Positions 46,260-60,220 of a stretch of 64,000 bases of DNA are shown here, piece by piece (positions within the stretch are counted from its first letter, which is position 1; each line of letters opens with the position of its first letter). The stretch is from the NCBI GenBank assembly GCA_021904315.1, contig CM038923.1, forward strand, positions 5,642,001 to 5,706,000. The letters are read 5' to 3'. A model generated the notes under the pieces. That model did not search any database. It worked only from the letters and a program-made list of their open reading frames with translations, and was not told where the DNA came from. The stretch is from Sphagnum magellanicum (Eukaryota > Streptophyta > Sphagnopsida > Sphagnales > Sphagnaceae). The position numbers and the translations under genes are program-made.

Positions 46260-47640
46260 TACACCCTTGGAGTTACTTTTCATTGTTAAAACAAATAATA
46301 ATCGTCACATATCCCAAGATATCCTGGAGATGAAATCCACACCTCCCCCACATTTTTTTTAGCATGTGTAATATGCAACCTTATCACATTAAAGAGTAAT
46401 TTAAAATAAATTTTAGGTTAATGCACAACCTATACAAGGATAGACAAACCTAAGTGCATCCAATTCATGAAAGGGGAAAGGATTGCTAAATTATGAAATC
46501 AATTTTTTAGCTATAAATGCACATTCAGATTTCATTCTACAATTACCTTGGCATAAATGACTTGAGTTACAAAAGAAACTATAGAAGTGCCATGGTTTTT
46601 GTACCTTGTGTTCTACCCTGCCCCACCTCCCCCCCCACCCTATGTTCTATTTTCATGAACATAGGGTGATACTCTTCAAGAACACACTTGAATACACTCA
46701 ACATACTAATCCATTGGGTCTTGATATGATGGAGTAGTTTATTGCTTTTTGTTTCATGAATTGAGCTAAAATTTAACAAACTCTAAGTGATATTGTGCAA
46801 ATTTGTAGAAAAATGTGTAAATGGATTAAAACAAATTTTTAGGCATTCCAACACATGCAAACCAAAAAAATCAAAATTGTCAAATTGGTCTTGCATGTCG
46901 TATAGTGGATCCTTGCAAAAAAGGAACACAAGCAAATGTCAAATTTGAACTATAACCCCACCCCAAGCACCTTGAAAGGTACTCACACCATATACATAGG
47001 TCAAAACATAACAACACAAAAGGCACTTTGGCCTTTGTTAAGTGTCCAATATTGAATAAAGAACTCATTATCACTTTCATAATGTTTTCAAAAATCCAAG
47101 TATGATTGTTTGATGTAGTCACATCATCATAGGTCAAAACCACAAATATGGTTGCTTGAATAACACATTTGATGGCTACCAAAACATTATTGCATGGAAC
47201 ATGCTCAACAATTTCCCACCCTTTGTGTCTCAATTTTTTTTTGTGATTGGTTTCAATTTCAAAAAATTAAACATGGGTTTGAAATTGTTATGCTCAATCA
47301 TCAACTTTGTTGTTAAATAACATTTAAAAACATATGTAAATTCTTTCACCTCCCTTCTATTATTCAATCACCTCCACCTTGAACATGTTCCCAAATATTA
47401 AGCCAATTCATTAAAACATACGTCACTTCAATTTTAGCATGGGCACATTTGTGATCCACAACCTTCACCCCTTATTCATTTTTCCCTTTCCCCACACATT
47501 TATCAAGCGAACTCCACTTGGGAAGCAAACAATTTTTCTTGTGTTCTATTTTGGTGCAAATTTCCCATTGAATTGTAATCAAATTCCCAACAATGTCAAA
47601 AAGAGCTTTGTGTAAGCCACGGATTACAATTCAACAAGAT
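46260..47640 (-). pseudogene. hAT-superfamily transposase relic
   Basis: The minus-strand frame 46880-47233 reads VLVAIKCVIQATIFVVLTYD followed by DVTTSNNHTWI. This matches the TxDEVTTxDNxxWI block (catalytic-domain start) of hAT-type transposases in plants. The frame at 46579-46779 reads HETKSNKLLHHIKTQWISML then SVFKCVLEEYHPM, matching the 'nKLLrnvKTRWISML...LKRVLxEY' block further toward the C-terminus. The order is right for one gene read from high to low coordinates. Stops and lost segments between blocks show that it is dead. Terminal repeats of the element were not found; its limits are approximate. Confidence 0.7.
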
Positions 47641-50235
47641 AAATTTTAATTCCATAAATTTCCTAAGTAATAATGATTTGAATCCTTATAAACTTCCAAG
47701 TAATAATCATTAATAATTGAATTAGCCTTTGGATATTTCCAAACGCAAACAACCCTCTTATTTAATTTGTTGTAGTGATTGATTAATTCTAGAACCTAAT
47801 AAACCTTTCAAAGTGCATTATCCTTTTTATGTTACAAAGAGGTGGAAAGGGATGTAGAATTAAATGTGGTTTATTGATATATCAAAAATACAAGCCTATA
47901 ATTGACATTAACATTTTGCCATAACAATATTGAATTAGTTTTGTAGAATAATCTTTATGCATTAATGATGTACTTATAAGATTTTTAGAATGTAGTCTTA
48001 GAACATCCTTATTCAAACTTCACTTATATCAGGTTTTTAAACAGAACTAAAATCGAATTTAGATACTAGCATTTCCACCTGAATAGCCTCAAATAAACTA
48101 TGACTTAGTAAACAACTTAGATGGAAATAACACAACTGCAAAAAATTTAAAATGCAATGAATGGTGCAAGCTAAGTATTCGGTTTGATGCTCCATGGAAA
48201 GGGGGTTGATTGGACCTCATAGCCAATGATAACGACCATCGTCAGGAATCCAAGTTCAATAGTGAAAATGAACATTATCATCTTCATGCTAACATTTTTT
48301 TGAATCTTTCTGGCACAACTCCACGAACATGAAGAAATTATAAGTAAATTGTTAAGGCATGTGGGTTAAGAGATAATCAACGATCCCATGTTGAACAATT
48401 GACTCGAGTGCGCACCACTTTTTTAGATAATTCTTTTTTGCATGACCGTTGGGAGACATTCACGTCAAGCGATGCTCCTTCAAGCTATTCCTCTTTTATT
48501 AACGCAACTAAAAGATTCAAAGGTGTAATAGCACCATACACCATGATTGAATATTCACTTGCATTAACAAAAACCAAAAGAGTACTCAAAATAATTTGGT
48601 ATTTACATTCGTAGGGGGTTGATGCCTTTATTTTTAAAATTAGGGTGGCATAATGTGCAGAAGTGACTGCGGAACTACATGAAAACCCTTACATCCCAGT
48701 TCCAATGGATTCATGAAACCTTAATTTTGATGGTGGATTTAAAAAGTACATGGGAATTCTTGTAATGAAAATTTTATTTCCAATTTACTATGTACTACAT
48801 AATTAATTAGTACATGGTAAGCGATAATTATGGGGTATTAAAAAAAAATGGTACAAGGGAATATTGCTATTGTTATTGAGTTGACTTAATCAAATGAGAA
48901 CTCAAGGATGTTTATTTATTACTATCGATAAATTATCTTAAAAATTAGTTACTTGAAAAAATTAAGATGAAGAAGTAGGATGTTGAAATCAAACGAACGA
49001 AATTGGCAATGATTAAATTCAAAAATTCCATCAAAATATCCAAGGTAGGGAAAAGGATAAGTCCTCCAATTCCATTGGTCATGAAGATTATTATCCTATT
49101 TTGATTAAAAAATGAAAATCTCTTAATGTTTCATTTGGCACAAGAATTCTCATCTTAAACTCCATTGGAAGGTCAAATCATTCTCGACTACCATTGGTTC
49201 ATGAAGGATGAGGAAGTCATTGATTGAAGGGAAGGATTTCCATAGCTTCCATTGGACAAAGAAAACAAGCTCAAGGAAGGGTCATGGGAAGTTTTGGGGT
49301 TTGGAAAAGGAGGATAATGAATTGTGAAAGGAGAACTAGTTTGTTATGTGTGAAGAAGTGTTGTTCATGGAAGCAAATGGTGTGCAAACAAAAAAGTAGG
49401 GAAGAAAATTATGTGTAACAAATAGTTGTAGTTGGAGTTCATGGAATAATTTCCATTAATAAGCCTTTGGACTTTTTATTCAAATAGTTGTTCCTCTCAT
49501 ATCCATCGTCAGATTTATCTCAAAATTTAAAAAGTTTTAATTTAGGAGGTGTAAAACATTTTCTGAAAATTTCAACATCATTAAAGCTATGGCAAAGGGA
49601 GCTACATTTGTCAGAAGTAGAAGGGGTTTAAAGCCATATTTTCTTCAAATCTAGTCAAAATAACTTTCAATTTTGAAACATAACTTTTGATTTCAGAAAT
49701 AAAAACTTATAAGATTTTGCATCATTGTTGCCTTTGAGATTAGCTTTTCAACAACTTTATGCATGCTAAATTTGAAAATTGTATGAAGATATTATGAGGA
49801 GTGGAATGAAAGAAAGGTCAATTATCAAACGTGAACATTGATTAAACATTGATTAAACATCAACATAATGTTTTTTCACATCTTATCATAATAAGTCTTG
49901 ATTATTTCAAAATGTCTTGGTATCCTCCAAGTGGACACAACGCATTAGATTCTTTAATGAGTTTCATTACATTTTATTGAACCACCTTAATTTGTTAAAA
50001 TACAATTACATAGTAGTTCCACCCTTGAATGAGTTTTGTGAGTTGCATATCTTCATGTGGAAGGGTGTGCAAGAATTCCTCACACTTTGGCCTAAGGCAT
50101 TTTCAAGGATTACACTTCAACCTAGAACTTCTTCACAATGCTTATTTTCTTAGTTATTTTTTGGCAATAGTAAGTGTGAGAATGGCATTTGGATTTAAAG
50201 GGATAGATTTTAACATGGTTATATGGAGGCATGGG
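47641..50235. other. Gene-free stretch
   Basis: No supported gene. The frame at 48399-48614 (LTRVRTTFLDNSFLHDRWET near its start) is the most protein-like piece but has no recognised family, and neighbouring sequence does not continue it. A 12-bp tandem repeat ('attgattaaac') lies near 49838-49862. Confidence 0.4.
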
Positions 50236-50240
50236 GTAGT

Positions 50241-51339
50241 TATTAAGGGATGAAATTGTGGCCGCCAATCATTACTGTCCTCTAGGGGGTACGACTAAAG
50301 GGCAAGGTTGACACCTTATTACTCCACAAAAGAACTATTTTCCCTAGCTTACTTTATTACAATTACTCAAGTAGTAAGTAAAAGGTCATACAAAGAAAAG
50401 TAAAGAAGATAAAGGTCTATTATTAAACCTACCTCCTATAATTAATCTAATCCAAGGAATAAGGAATAAAATGGAAGGGGGAACAATATAAAAAAGGGGG
50501 AAATTTTGATAGTAGTTATTCTCCTTAATTTTATAGTAACTTCAACACTTTCAAATATTGCCTAGGGGTCTTCAGACCTTTCTACCAATATTGTCCTTCT
50601 TCCTCTATGCCATCAAGTTCTCTAGTGGGTCTACCTACCACCTACAACCCTCAAGAAGTCCCTCCTCTACTTTGTACCATTTACAATTGATTGTCTTCCA
50701 TTTTAGCTCCTACCTATTGTCTATAATAGTGCCTTCTAGCTTGCAAGAGGTAATTTACTAATAAGTTCCCCTTTATTCCCACCACTAAGGATTGGATGTT
50801 ACCTTCTTGTGGCAACCAATAACTTAGTGTTCCAAAAACTACCCACTCGTCAACCCTTTACTCTCTGTCCTAGAAAAATGTAAAGATATTAATTCATGGA
50901 AGCATCCTACTTACTTAACATAACCTACTCTACTTCCCACACTTAATACTTAATAACAATCCAACATAAGAAACTCGAATCCTTTGACCACCTTCCATTA
51001 AAATCACGCACAAAGAACATACATCTTTCTCACTCTCTCACCTCACTCTCTAAGTCTCTAATGAATCCAAGTTCCTCTCCCACTTCATCTAGTCCTTCTT
51101 TTTCACGTACCACACACAAGGCCCACAATGACCCCTAGAAAACAAGGCCCTTATCCTAATCCCTTCCTAAAAATCTCCTAGATGATTGGGTGGATTACCC
51201 CCAACCACTCATTAGTTCGAGCTGCTTAATCCCACTAGTTTCACCCCTTGGGTAAGGGATGGTAAGTCTACCACTAGTAACTAGTAGTCACTAGGAGGTC
51301 TATAGAACTAATTAGTTTAGATATTTCTACCCATTAACA
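50241..51339 (-). repeat. Solo LTR, family X, copy B
   Basis: A 1099-bp unit runs between GTAGT (50236-50240) and ATAGT (51340-51344), a near-matching 5-bp target duplication. It opens TATTAAGGGATGAAATTG and closes ACCCATTAACA. Shared internal landmarks with copies A and C include a lone-Thr-like 'ggattac(a/c)(a/c)ccaaccactcat' block near its end, followed by 'accactagtaactag' in A and B. It has no coding content. Confidence 0.8.
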
Positions 51340-51344
51340 ATAGT

Positions 51345-53900
51345 AGATAAAACTTTAATATCCACATTCATTTTAACATTATCGAAAGGTGTAAGTTTAA
51401 ATATTTGGACAAGATGATTTTCAAGCTCCCCATGTTTATGAGACTTTGCTTCAACACTCACAAGGACAATTTCATGTGTTAAATTGTCAATTAACCTCTC
51501 TTAACAAAATGTCTAAACCTAAAGTAATTTGTAATTGGGTTGATTTCAAATACTACCATTTAGAAGTTCTATATGGACTCATGGGTAGCATTTAACAAAA
51601 TAAACCTTCAAAAGTGTAAAAAGATAATCCTAGAATTTTAATTTGACACAAATCTTAAACATCCCACTCCAATGCCAAATATGAACCAATGGCACTATAT
51701 GTTTCTATGAACCAATGAGATTTGTGAATTACAAAATGGATAGGAAATATAGAATTCACGGTGTGAATTGCAAAATGGATAACAAATCTTGAATCCACAT
51801 TGTGAATCACAATTCCTCCCCCACCCCAATCCTAGAATTGATACACACCACATAGTTTGATGTTCAAATTTTTGTCTAGAATGTTGACTCTCAACTTCAA
51901 GAAACGAACTCACCATTATTGAATCACAACAAACAATAATCAATAAGGTTAGAAGCTAGAACTTTACTCATTGAGCACTAAAATTGTGTAATTTGCATAA
52001 GCACAATGCATCATCATGATTGACCATGCCCAAATCAACAATCAAAACTAAAATCACATTGACACTTTTGAATAATTTTAAGAACTTACAAGTTGTGGCT
52101 TGGCCCAAAAAAATTTGAATCAACAAAAGAGTAACATATTTCAACAACAACAATAATAATAATATGGTTACAATTTACAACTTATAGGTTTGGGGCTTAT
52201 GCCTTAAGGTACATTATAATAACACAAAACCCCAAAGTTGGGTGACTCAGGGTGTTGAACAACAACAATTTGGACATTGAATACTGCCCAAGATTGCATT
52301 ACATGTATACCTGTAAAATGCAAGGTCCATTGTAATATAAAAGGTTTTGAAGCAAGAAAAATGAACAACCTAAGCCAAGTTGAAAGTGCTGGAAAACAAC
52401 CAACCGCCAAAGTGTATCAAAATAATGAAAAGAATAGGGACTAGTCCAAGGAAATGGGTTTATAGGTCCAAAATGACCAATTGAACTTTCATCATTTGGC
52501 AACTTTGTGATTAACCTAAAACCATAGATGGTAATATGAATAAGTTGTTAAGGTGTTTTCTATGCGACAAATGGCCGTCCTAAATCCTTATGATCACAAG
52601 ATCTTGCCCTAATGTAATGGATTTATGGTGAAATCTAAAAAGGCAAATGTTTGCCCACATATTAAAAAAATATCCCTACTATTGCCATTTCTTTCTTGTG
52701 TGGGGTTGTTGTCATTAGGTTCAGGTTGAACAATAGATACCTATGTTTTTAAGAAAGGATATTAATTTAAGCCAAAAATGGTGACAACCAATTTTTGGTG
52801 TAGAATTTGCATGTAGCCAATGAAATGCCTAAACATGCATTCATGGAATTGGATGTGGACATAGATTTTTTTTTTGTGTTCCCACCACATTCCCAATGAT
52901 GTTCCCCAAGATCCCAATATGTTATTGAAGGGTGTTCCCAATACACCCTAGTTTTATCCCATGTTCTTTGCCACCCTTTCACCTATATAGGTAGTGCAAA
53001 AATGGGAAGCACTAAAGTTTCACATAGAAAATTTATATTTTCAAAAGCTTCAAAAGTTTTATTTCCTAACCTTTTTGGTGATGGGCCAATCAAAATAATT
53101 CATTGCAAAACCAAAAAAAAAAAACTTGGGAAGCACCGCCCATCTAATTAATAGAAGTATTAATAGGCACTTTAGTATCAAATGTCAAGCACACACTATC
53201 ATGGTAATTTATCATTGATGAGTAGCCTTATCTTGTCTATAAAAAAATATTGACCTTTGGTGTGTCCACACATGGCCTACAATTTTCATCTTAAACAAGA
53301 ACCTAAAATATTCACAAGATCTGAAAAGTCTCGTAATGGACATATATGAACCTTTACACGATGTATGCTCTTCAATTGAAGTGTTATTTGTTGTGAACAA
53401 GAGTTTCATGTATTGATCTATTTTTATTTTTTTATCCTTGGGATGTTTAACATTAGACTATTTTTTTGGGCACAAATTAATATATTTCATTGTAAAGAAA
53501 AGAGAAACATAGCACACCTTAGAGGCCAACAAACACACAACCATGGGGAAAGGAACCATGCACCAACTAGGAATATTGACCTTGCCCATTTTGGGTAAGC
53601 AACATGATGACTTAATGTCTAGGGAATGTTTGTTGTGAAAAAGGCCCTCCTTAATGAATCCCTCCTACACATTGAAGAAGGCCTTCCTTTAGCCTAATCA
53701 AAAGTTCTAAGATTATCATCTTCAAAGTGAAGGAAAGTCGTAATCTTAATTAAGGTCCTACCCCAATCAAGATTAACATAGTTTAGCAAAACTTCCCATA
53801 AAAGACTTGGTAGATTTTCTTGTTGTCACGGTATTTTATGAAATACAAAGTCATTACACTTTATTTGTATAGATTTGAAGGTTATCCCCTTTAATTTGGC
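51345..53900. other. Gene-free stretch
   Basis: No supported gene. A duplicated 'gtgaatt(a/g)caaaatggata' pair occurs near 51724 and 51762. The right edge may contain the decayed 3' end of the LINE that follows. Confidence 0.4.
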
Positions 53901-55517
53901 CCATATAACATGAAGTTTGTGGACTTGCTTAGGGAGTTGGTTATTGAAAATGCATTTATTTTAGGAAGGAAACTTCAAGACGTATATTGTGGTCTTGATA
54001 TATGTAGGGATTTGATTATTGTGTAGGTCCATTCCCAAGCTCTTTGCACTTGTGGACATTCATATTAACAATGTAGGATTGTTTCAAGTTTATTTGCACA
54101 ACACCACTAAGACATGTTGGAGATGTCCAAATTTGAAAATGCTCATTAATCATTGATGGCCATTACTTTGTGCCAAGTCAACCAAATGAACCCCAATTCC
54201 TTAATTTTTAACATGTTTTTAATCCCAAATGTACTTCCACCTTAACTTCATTTTGTTGGTGAGGTTGGTTTTCCATTTTTGCCTCAACAATTTTTTAAGG
54301 TTTCACCTGGTTCTAGCCATTAACAACCATTCTTAAAGGAGCAATCTAATAGATGGGTGTCATGATTCCATTTCCACCTATTAATGTCAAATTGCAAGTC
54401 TTTCAACAAATGTTTCCACAAATCAATAATTCCCATTTTGTCAGGTCTTTCTTGATAATGTTCATTTAGATTTGGTGTACAACACACCTTGCAAATCCTC
54501 AGAATATGCTTAGATTTCCCTTCCATCGCACTTTAAAAAGAAGTGATTTTGGGTACTAACGATGAATAACATAAGTTTCAAAAGTAGGTTGCCTAGGCAT
54601 GTGTTGCAATCATAAGAAAACTTGAATTCAATGTTGGTTTAATAGACAAAAAAAGGGAATGTAGGTTAAAAGAACCACCCATTTTTTCTCCTTTGGTCTT
54701 TCGATTTCTTTTGTTAGCATGTCGATCCATTCAACAAATAAATTTTTAATGATTTTTTCCCATATAATTTTTTTCCCTTCTTTTAAGTTGTAATTGTCCC
54801 TTATATCATCCCAAGGGTGAATAATTTTTGTGTTGGGATCCCATAGGTCTCCCACATTACATAATTGCATTTGTGGAATTAGGTAGTTTTAAGTATGGAA
54901 ATGCCCAAATTCCCCCCTTGAAATTCTTCACCCTGCCAAGTGCACGCATTTTTAATCTCCAAAAAAGAAGATTCTTGGGGGGTGGTTGGGGGGGGATTGA
55001 ACAACCTTCATAATTTTCTTCCAAGCCTTGGTGACTTTCACATAGATTTTAAATCCTTGAGTGAATTGGTGGTTACAAACAAATGCCCAATTGAAACTTA
55101 AGCTCCGTGTTTTGTATTTGGAAGGTTTGGTTTTTTTTAGTTTATACTTTAAAAGTTGTTTAAGGTTGGATTTGCCCAACTCTAATGTTGTCATCACTTC
55201 TTTGCACAACAATGCTTTGATTACTTCTTATATGTATGTCAAGCCCAACCCTCCAATATCCTTTTTTACATGACAATTTGACCACCTCACCTTAGTTTTT
55301 ATTGTATGTTTTGTACCTCCCCAAAGGAAACTCCAAAGCATGGCTCTAATCTTCCTTATAGCTTTCACGAATCCCCATTAAATTGTTGCAAAATCCAATG
55401 TAGGGAGGTTAGAACAAAGTTGACAATCGAAATTTTGCCAATTAGGGAAAGGTGGACAAAGCATTAATGTGAAAGTTTTAAAAAAATTTGGCCATTAAAA
55501 ATGAATCCATGTCAACT
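53900..55517 (-). mobile_element. LINE relic, 3' segment (after the insertion)
   Basis: Minus-strand fragments match the region after the reverse transcriptase of plant L1-type LINEs. VDMDSFLMAK lies at the insertion border (about 55480-55516). VHLSLIGKISIVNFVL equals the usual 'THLSLAGRxxxxNxVL' block. IRAMLWSFLWGG then KKDIGGLGLTYI equals 'xxfLWxG...kGGLGl' (about 55.2-55.4 kb). Further down, WDPNTKIIHPWDDI (54628-54870) and an RNase/zinc-finger-like WKHLLKDLQFDINRWKW piece (54320-54526) follow in order. Frame breaks separate the blocks. The 3' end is not resolved. Confidence 0.75.
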
Positions 55518-55752
55518 CACTAGTAGAAAATGAACATTTTGCAATTGTTATTTGCAACTAATTTTTAGTTGCAAATGACACATGTTACTAAACATTGTTA
55601 TAATTGCCTAAGATAAGTCACACATAATATTTAGTTGGATATGGGATTCTATAGTTGACATGTATATACAATATCATTATATACTTTCATCCATCATATT
55701 ATGGAAGGCTAGTTGCATATATGAAATGAAACTACATGTAACTAAAATGAAT

Positions 55753-58700
55753 TGCAAAGGGGTGAAAATGTAGTTCCCAAACATTAGCATCCTCATGAAT
55801 GCAATGTTGAGGGAACAAGTTCAACTTCTCCTTACTTCTAATAAGAATTACTATCAATTACTAATTTTATTATAACTACTCAAATAATAGTAAATAGTTT
55901 ACACAAAGGAGAACAAGAAAAGGTTACGGTCTATCATTTAGGGATAGACCTATCGTCCTAACTATAGGTCACTCCAATAGTGTAAAAAGAAGGAAGTATA
56001 AAAAGAAAGCAAGCAAGACCCTAAAGCCTTTTCAACATTGCCTACCATTTGCAACCATTGCATATCCTTTGTGGTTGTTGCCTACCATTTATAGTAGTTT
56101 CATTTTCCATGTTGACTTTGACCTAAAAGTCTAATCCCTTCCTATTGCCATCTATTGGCAGTTACTTTCATGTGGTGGCAAGAGATTTCCTATTCTAGAA
56201 ACTAAAACAAAACATTATGCAAACTTAAAATATATTACCTTCCCTCATATTCTAATACATTCCAAGATAAAGAGAACTCCAACAAGGCATTAAGTTATCA
56301 TTTCAACCATTTTCCATTGAAATAATACAAGTACAATACAATTCCATACTTTTCTCCCCTTTTTAGTGTTACACATATGCCACGTCTCCAAGAGAGACCT
56401 CTCATCACCCAAACTCTAAAACAAAACAACATCGAATGGCATAAAATCCCCCAAGTCCTCCTCTCATCCTCCTTCTCCACATAACCACATAAGGCCCACA
56501 TTGAGCCCATGAACATGTCCTTATCCTAATCCTTCCTAGAAATATCATAGGTCCTTGAATGGATTACAACACTATGAAAAAAAAAGGTGTTTTGCAACTA
56601 GGCTTGCAACTCACCATATATACAATCACACTCTAATGCAATTCAGTTGCAACTTTGTCACAATAATTCCTTTTCAACTACTATGCAATTCCCCTCTCAT
56701 TACAACCATAATGTCATGCTGATGTCATTTTCATCCAACACATGACACTATGAAAATGTTTTGGTGATTTTTTTTCAAATACTAATATCCATCATCCATT
56801 AAAATTATTCGTTTTAAATGGTCTTAGATTGTGACACATGGAAAAATTTAAAAATTTGCCACATAGCATATTAATTGAATTTTTAAAACAAATATATAAG
56901 TACTTAGGTAGGTCAGCCATAGGTAGGTAAGTTGGTAGTTCCTACATACTAACTTACTTACCTACCTACTTTTACATGTGTACACTAAGGTGGAGTACTT
57001 TTTGACATATGTGGAGTCCATACTAATGTTCAAATAAAATGTCCATTTTACATTGTAACAAAATAAATAATATTGCCCAAGTCATATGACAAGGTTAAAC
57101 AAATATTTTTTACTTCTAAACTTTAACAATTGTCAATAATTGTATCAAAATTTTACATTTAAAAATTGAAAAGTTGAATTATTAACTCAAATGAATAAAT
57201 GAATTTATAAAAAAATCCATATTTCATTGTATATCTCAATTTATGATATTCAAAATCTTTCAAAATCATCTTCCTTTGTATCAATGGCATCACATTATTT
57301 TCTATGTCAAAAACATTTATTCAACTAAGCATTTTAATAGATATAATGAGTCCATAACCATACAATATGGACTGTGATGCTAGGTTTTTGGCACTTCAAA
57401 AGTCCAATATGTTATGGTAATTCAAAATCTATTCATGAAATTCATACAATATGATCATATCACATGTAATATATATTTTTGGAATCATTTTCACATATTA
57501 TACATTTATATTTTGTTCCATGGCCCATGATTGATAATCTAACAAGCTATGACAAGATCATGTATTCCACTTTAATGTGCTTTCACCTTAGGTAGAAAAG
57601 TAGTGAACTAAAAAGTAGTCACATGAATTTTTTAATTTATTTTTTTGTTTTGCTTTTAGGGTTACATTTTTATGAGCTCATCCCAACGTGGTACATGTAT
57701 TTTAATGTGAAAATACAAGAGAAAATCTCGTCTTTTTATAGTTTGTGAGATGAAATCTTAAAAAAAAACATACCCATGTTAAATCTTTTAGTTACACCTA
57801 AGTTACAATTGAGTTGCAACTACAAAAAAAAATTCCCATGTGTTTTTTGTTTGATTTTAATATTGTAATTAATTTTAATTTTATAATTAATCATCTCACA
57901 TAATCATTTAAATTGAATATATAATAATTAATTACCTACATTGATTATTTGAATTAATTAATCAACTTTAAATAATTCATTAGTTAGTGGATTTAGATAA
58001 TTATTTTAATTTCACAAAATTAGATTAGAAGTTAATTATTTAATCTAATTTATAGTTCATAATAATTAAGCAAATTAAACCATAAATTATTATTTATTAT
58101 TTATTAAAAATTTGTATATATATATATATAATATGCCACAAGATGCAACCCTTGTGGGTGCCAAGGAACTATGTGTAAAAAAATTAGTTATTATCAATTT
58201 CACACTTGTTCATGTAGCCTAGAAAAATTCTAGATGTATAAGCTTGAATACCTTGATGTACTTCCAATATAAATATTTTTTATATAGTTTATGTGGCATT
58301 GGGATCCAATTTGAGGTTTACAAATTCACATTTTACATGGATAGTGAATCAATAATATTTTATTAATGGCCAAGTAATGGCACTGTGATGGCCATTTAGT
58401 TGTAAAACAATGCCAATATTATAGCCCCATAGTCACACATATGTAACAACTATTGGCATAGTTGTGGCACAATAGTGGGCAACTAGCAGTACAATAGTGG
58501 CCACTAAATGATGACATAATAACCAACTAGTTGCACATACCTCATAATTGCAAACTAGTTACAAAGTTTGTACCTCGTGGATAGTGCGAATGTGGACATA
58601 TGGTGTAATTGCATGTACACTAGTTGGAAGCTTTATTTCAGCCTGTGTCTTCACATTACCATCTCAATTAAAGAAATATCCATGAGCTTACTTATCATGG

Positions 58701-59318
58701 GGAGAGTGGCTGAGTGGGGTCTTCTAGGATTAAGGATATTCAAATTACAAGCTTCGCTCCAAGCTTACAACTCCCATCGTACTATGCTCTAAAAAAGGGA
58801 AAAGATTTTCTCCAACATATTCTTGAAATTTCATGCCATAATTGTTATTTTGTTCAATGTGTAGTTCATTTTTAATAGTCCTAACTTAGTTGCACGTTAC
58901 AACTACAATGCAATTCCTCAACAAGCCAAATGTAATCGACTACATATGTAAATATAATGTGTATAAATTATCATATACAAAACACATTTAGATTACCAAA
59001 CAACTAGCTTATTTTTTGATGTGGAAATTTATTTATTAAATCACCGTATTTCTAAAATGTAGTTGCATAGGAATTGCACTTTGGAGGATGTAGTTGCAAC
59101 ATAGTTGTACTTGATTGGTTTTTAAGCTCTAGTTGTAAGGCAATGTGGTCTCCACATACATGATTTCTCATAATGCAACCAACCACTCATCAACATGAAC
59201 TAATTAATCCCACTAGCTTCGTCCCTTTTGTAAATTATGGTAAATCTACCATAAGTAATTATCTAGTTATTAGGATGCTTATGGCATTAACTAATCTAGG
59301 GACTTTTACCCCTTAACA
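55753..59318 (-). repeat. Solo LTR, family X, copy C, split by a CACTA-like element
   Basis: The ends TGCAAAGGGGTGAAAATG (55753) and TTACCCCTTAACA (59318) are flanked by TGAAT (55748-55752) and TGAAC (59319-59323). Removing the 2606-bp insertion and its 3-bp duplication leaves about 957 bp colinear with copies A and B. The join 'ggattacaa' / 'ccaaccactcatcaacatga' matches copy A exactly. It is the third member of the family and the only one with a later insertion. Confidence 0.85.
56570..59175. mobile_element. Inner CACTA-like DNA transposon (2606 bp)
   Basis: The ends are CACTATGAAAAA (56570) and TTTCTCATAATG (59175), which reads CATTATGAGAAA on the other strand. The target duplication is exactly CAA on both sides (56567-56569 and 59176-59178), the 3-bp length that marks CACTA elements, and the empty site is confirmed by the uninterrupted copy A at about 23812-23824. 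Both subterminal zones are full of TTGCAACT/AGTTGCAA words. No coding frame of useful length exists, so it was mobilised by another element's transposase. Confidence 0.85.
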
Positions 59319-60220
59319 TGAACCCATTTTGTATTGTGACACATGTTTACAGTTTCAACCAATTATTTCATGACACATAATGATTTAAAGTTTATTTCAA
59401 TGTTAATTAGTTTAATTTAATTTAAATCATAACATAAGATGTATGCACATGATGTTTAGGTAGGATGTTGACATGTGGCATTTAAGTAATAGGTAGGCCT
59501 AAGGTCTTAAACTAAGTGTGTAGGTAATTTGGGATGATCTTATTTTATTTTGGGTTTAGCCTTTAAGGCCAAACCTATATTATTGGTTCATCCCAAATGT
59601 CACTTGTTTTGTAATACTTCTCATGCACCTAATACTATACTTCACAAACTTGAAATGTAAAACAAATAATTAGGACAAAGACCACTTGCATTGTAGTTAC
59701 AACTATTACCTAATAGTTAAATGATATACTAAGATAGTTTACCTATTGTTTTATTAAATATTTTAGGTTATAATAGTTAATAAGTAATATTATAATAATA
59801 TTGATACTAATATATATATTAAAATATTTATAATTATTGTAATATAGCTATTTGTAGGATTAGGTAAGTAATTACAATATTATTATCATAATAATAATTA
59901 TAGTTAACAATACCCTAGGCTAGATTATGCTAGGATAACTAGTTAGGTAGTTGAAGTTAGTGTAACCTATTAGCATTAGGTATATATTAGCTTAAGTAGA
60001 CATATTGGATGTACTAGTTTAGGTCATTATTTTAATGACAAGTGTCCATTTTGTACACCATTAGTTCCATGTTAATTGCACACATAACCATATTGCCCAA
60101 ATTTATTGTTGCCAATTTTATAGTAGTAAGAATGACCAATCTAATGATAAACAACTACTAGTTAGACACAGGTTACAAAATGATTGATTGCATATGACAT
60201 AATTTGTATTAATAATTGTG

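Larger units (their letters stand above)
55518..60128. mobile_element. Outer CACTA-like DNA transposon inserted in the LINE
   Basis: The left end is CACTAGTAGAAAATGAACAT (55518), followed by TTGCAACTAATTTTTAGTTG with subterminal TTGCAACT words, as in CACTA/EnSpm elements. The best right end is TTTTATAGTAGTA (60116-60128), whose complement TACTACTATAAAAT matches the left terminus at 11 of 13 central positions. LINE reading stops at 55517 and resumes at about 60217-60221, so about 90 bp beyond the right end is unexplained; the true end could be 60220. The element's own DNA is 55518-55752 and 59319-60128, interrupted by solo LTR C. I found no transposase and no clear 3-bp duplication. Confidence 0.6.

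Noticed and set aside
46880-47233. Host gene on the minus strand (117 codons)
   Set aside because: Its DVTTSNNHTWI block is a hAT transposase signature, and neighbouring decayed blocks complete the transposase order.
58698-58735. tRNA-Ser-like 5' half (GGAGAGTGGCTGAGTGG)
   Set aside because: No anticodon arm, B-box or closing acceptor stem follows; it is a chance or SINE-like A-box inside the inner CACTA-like element.
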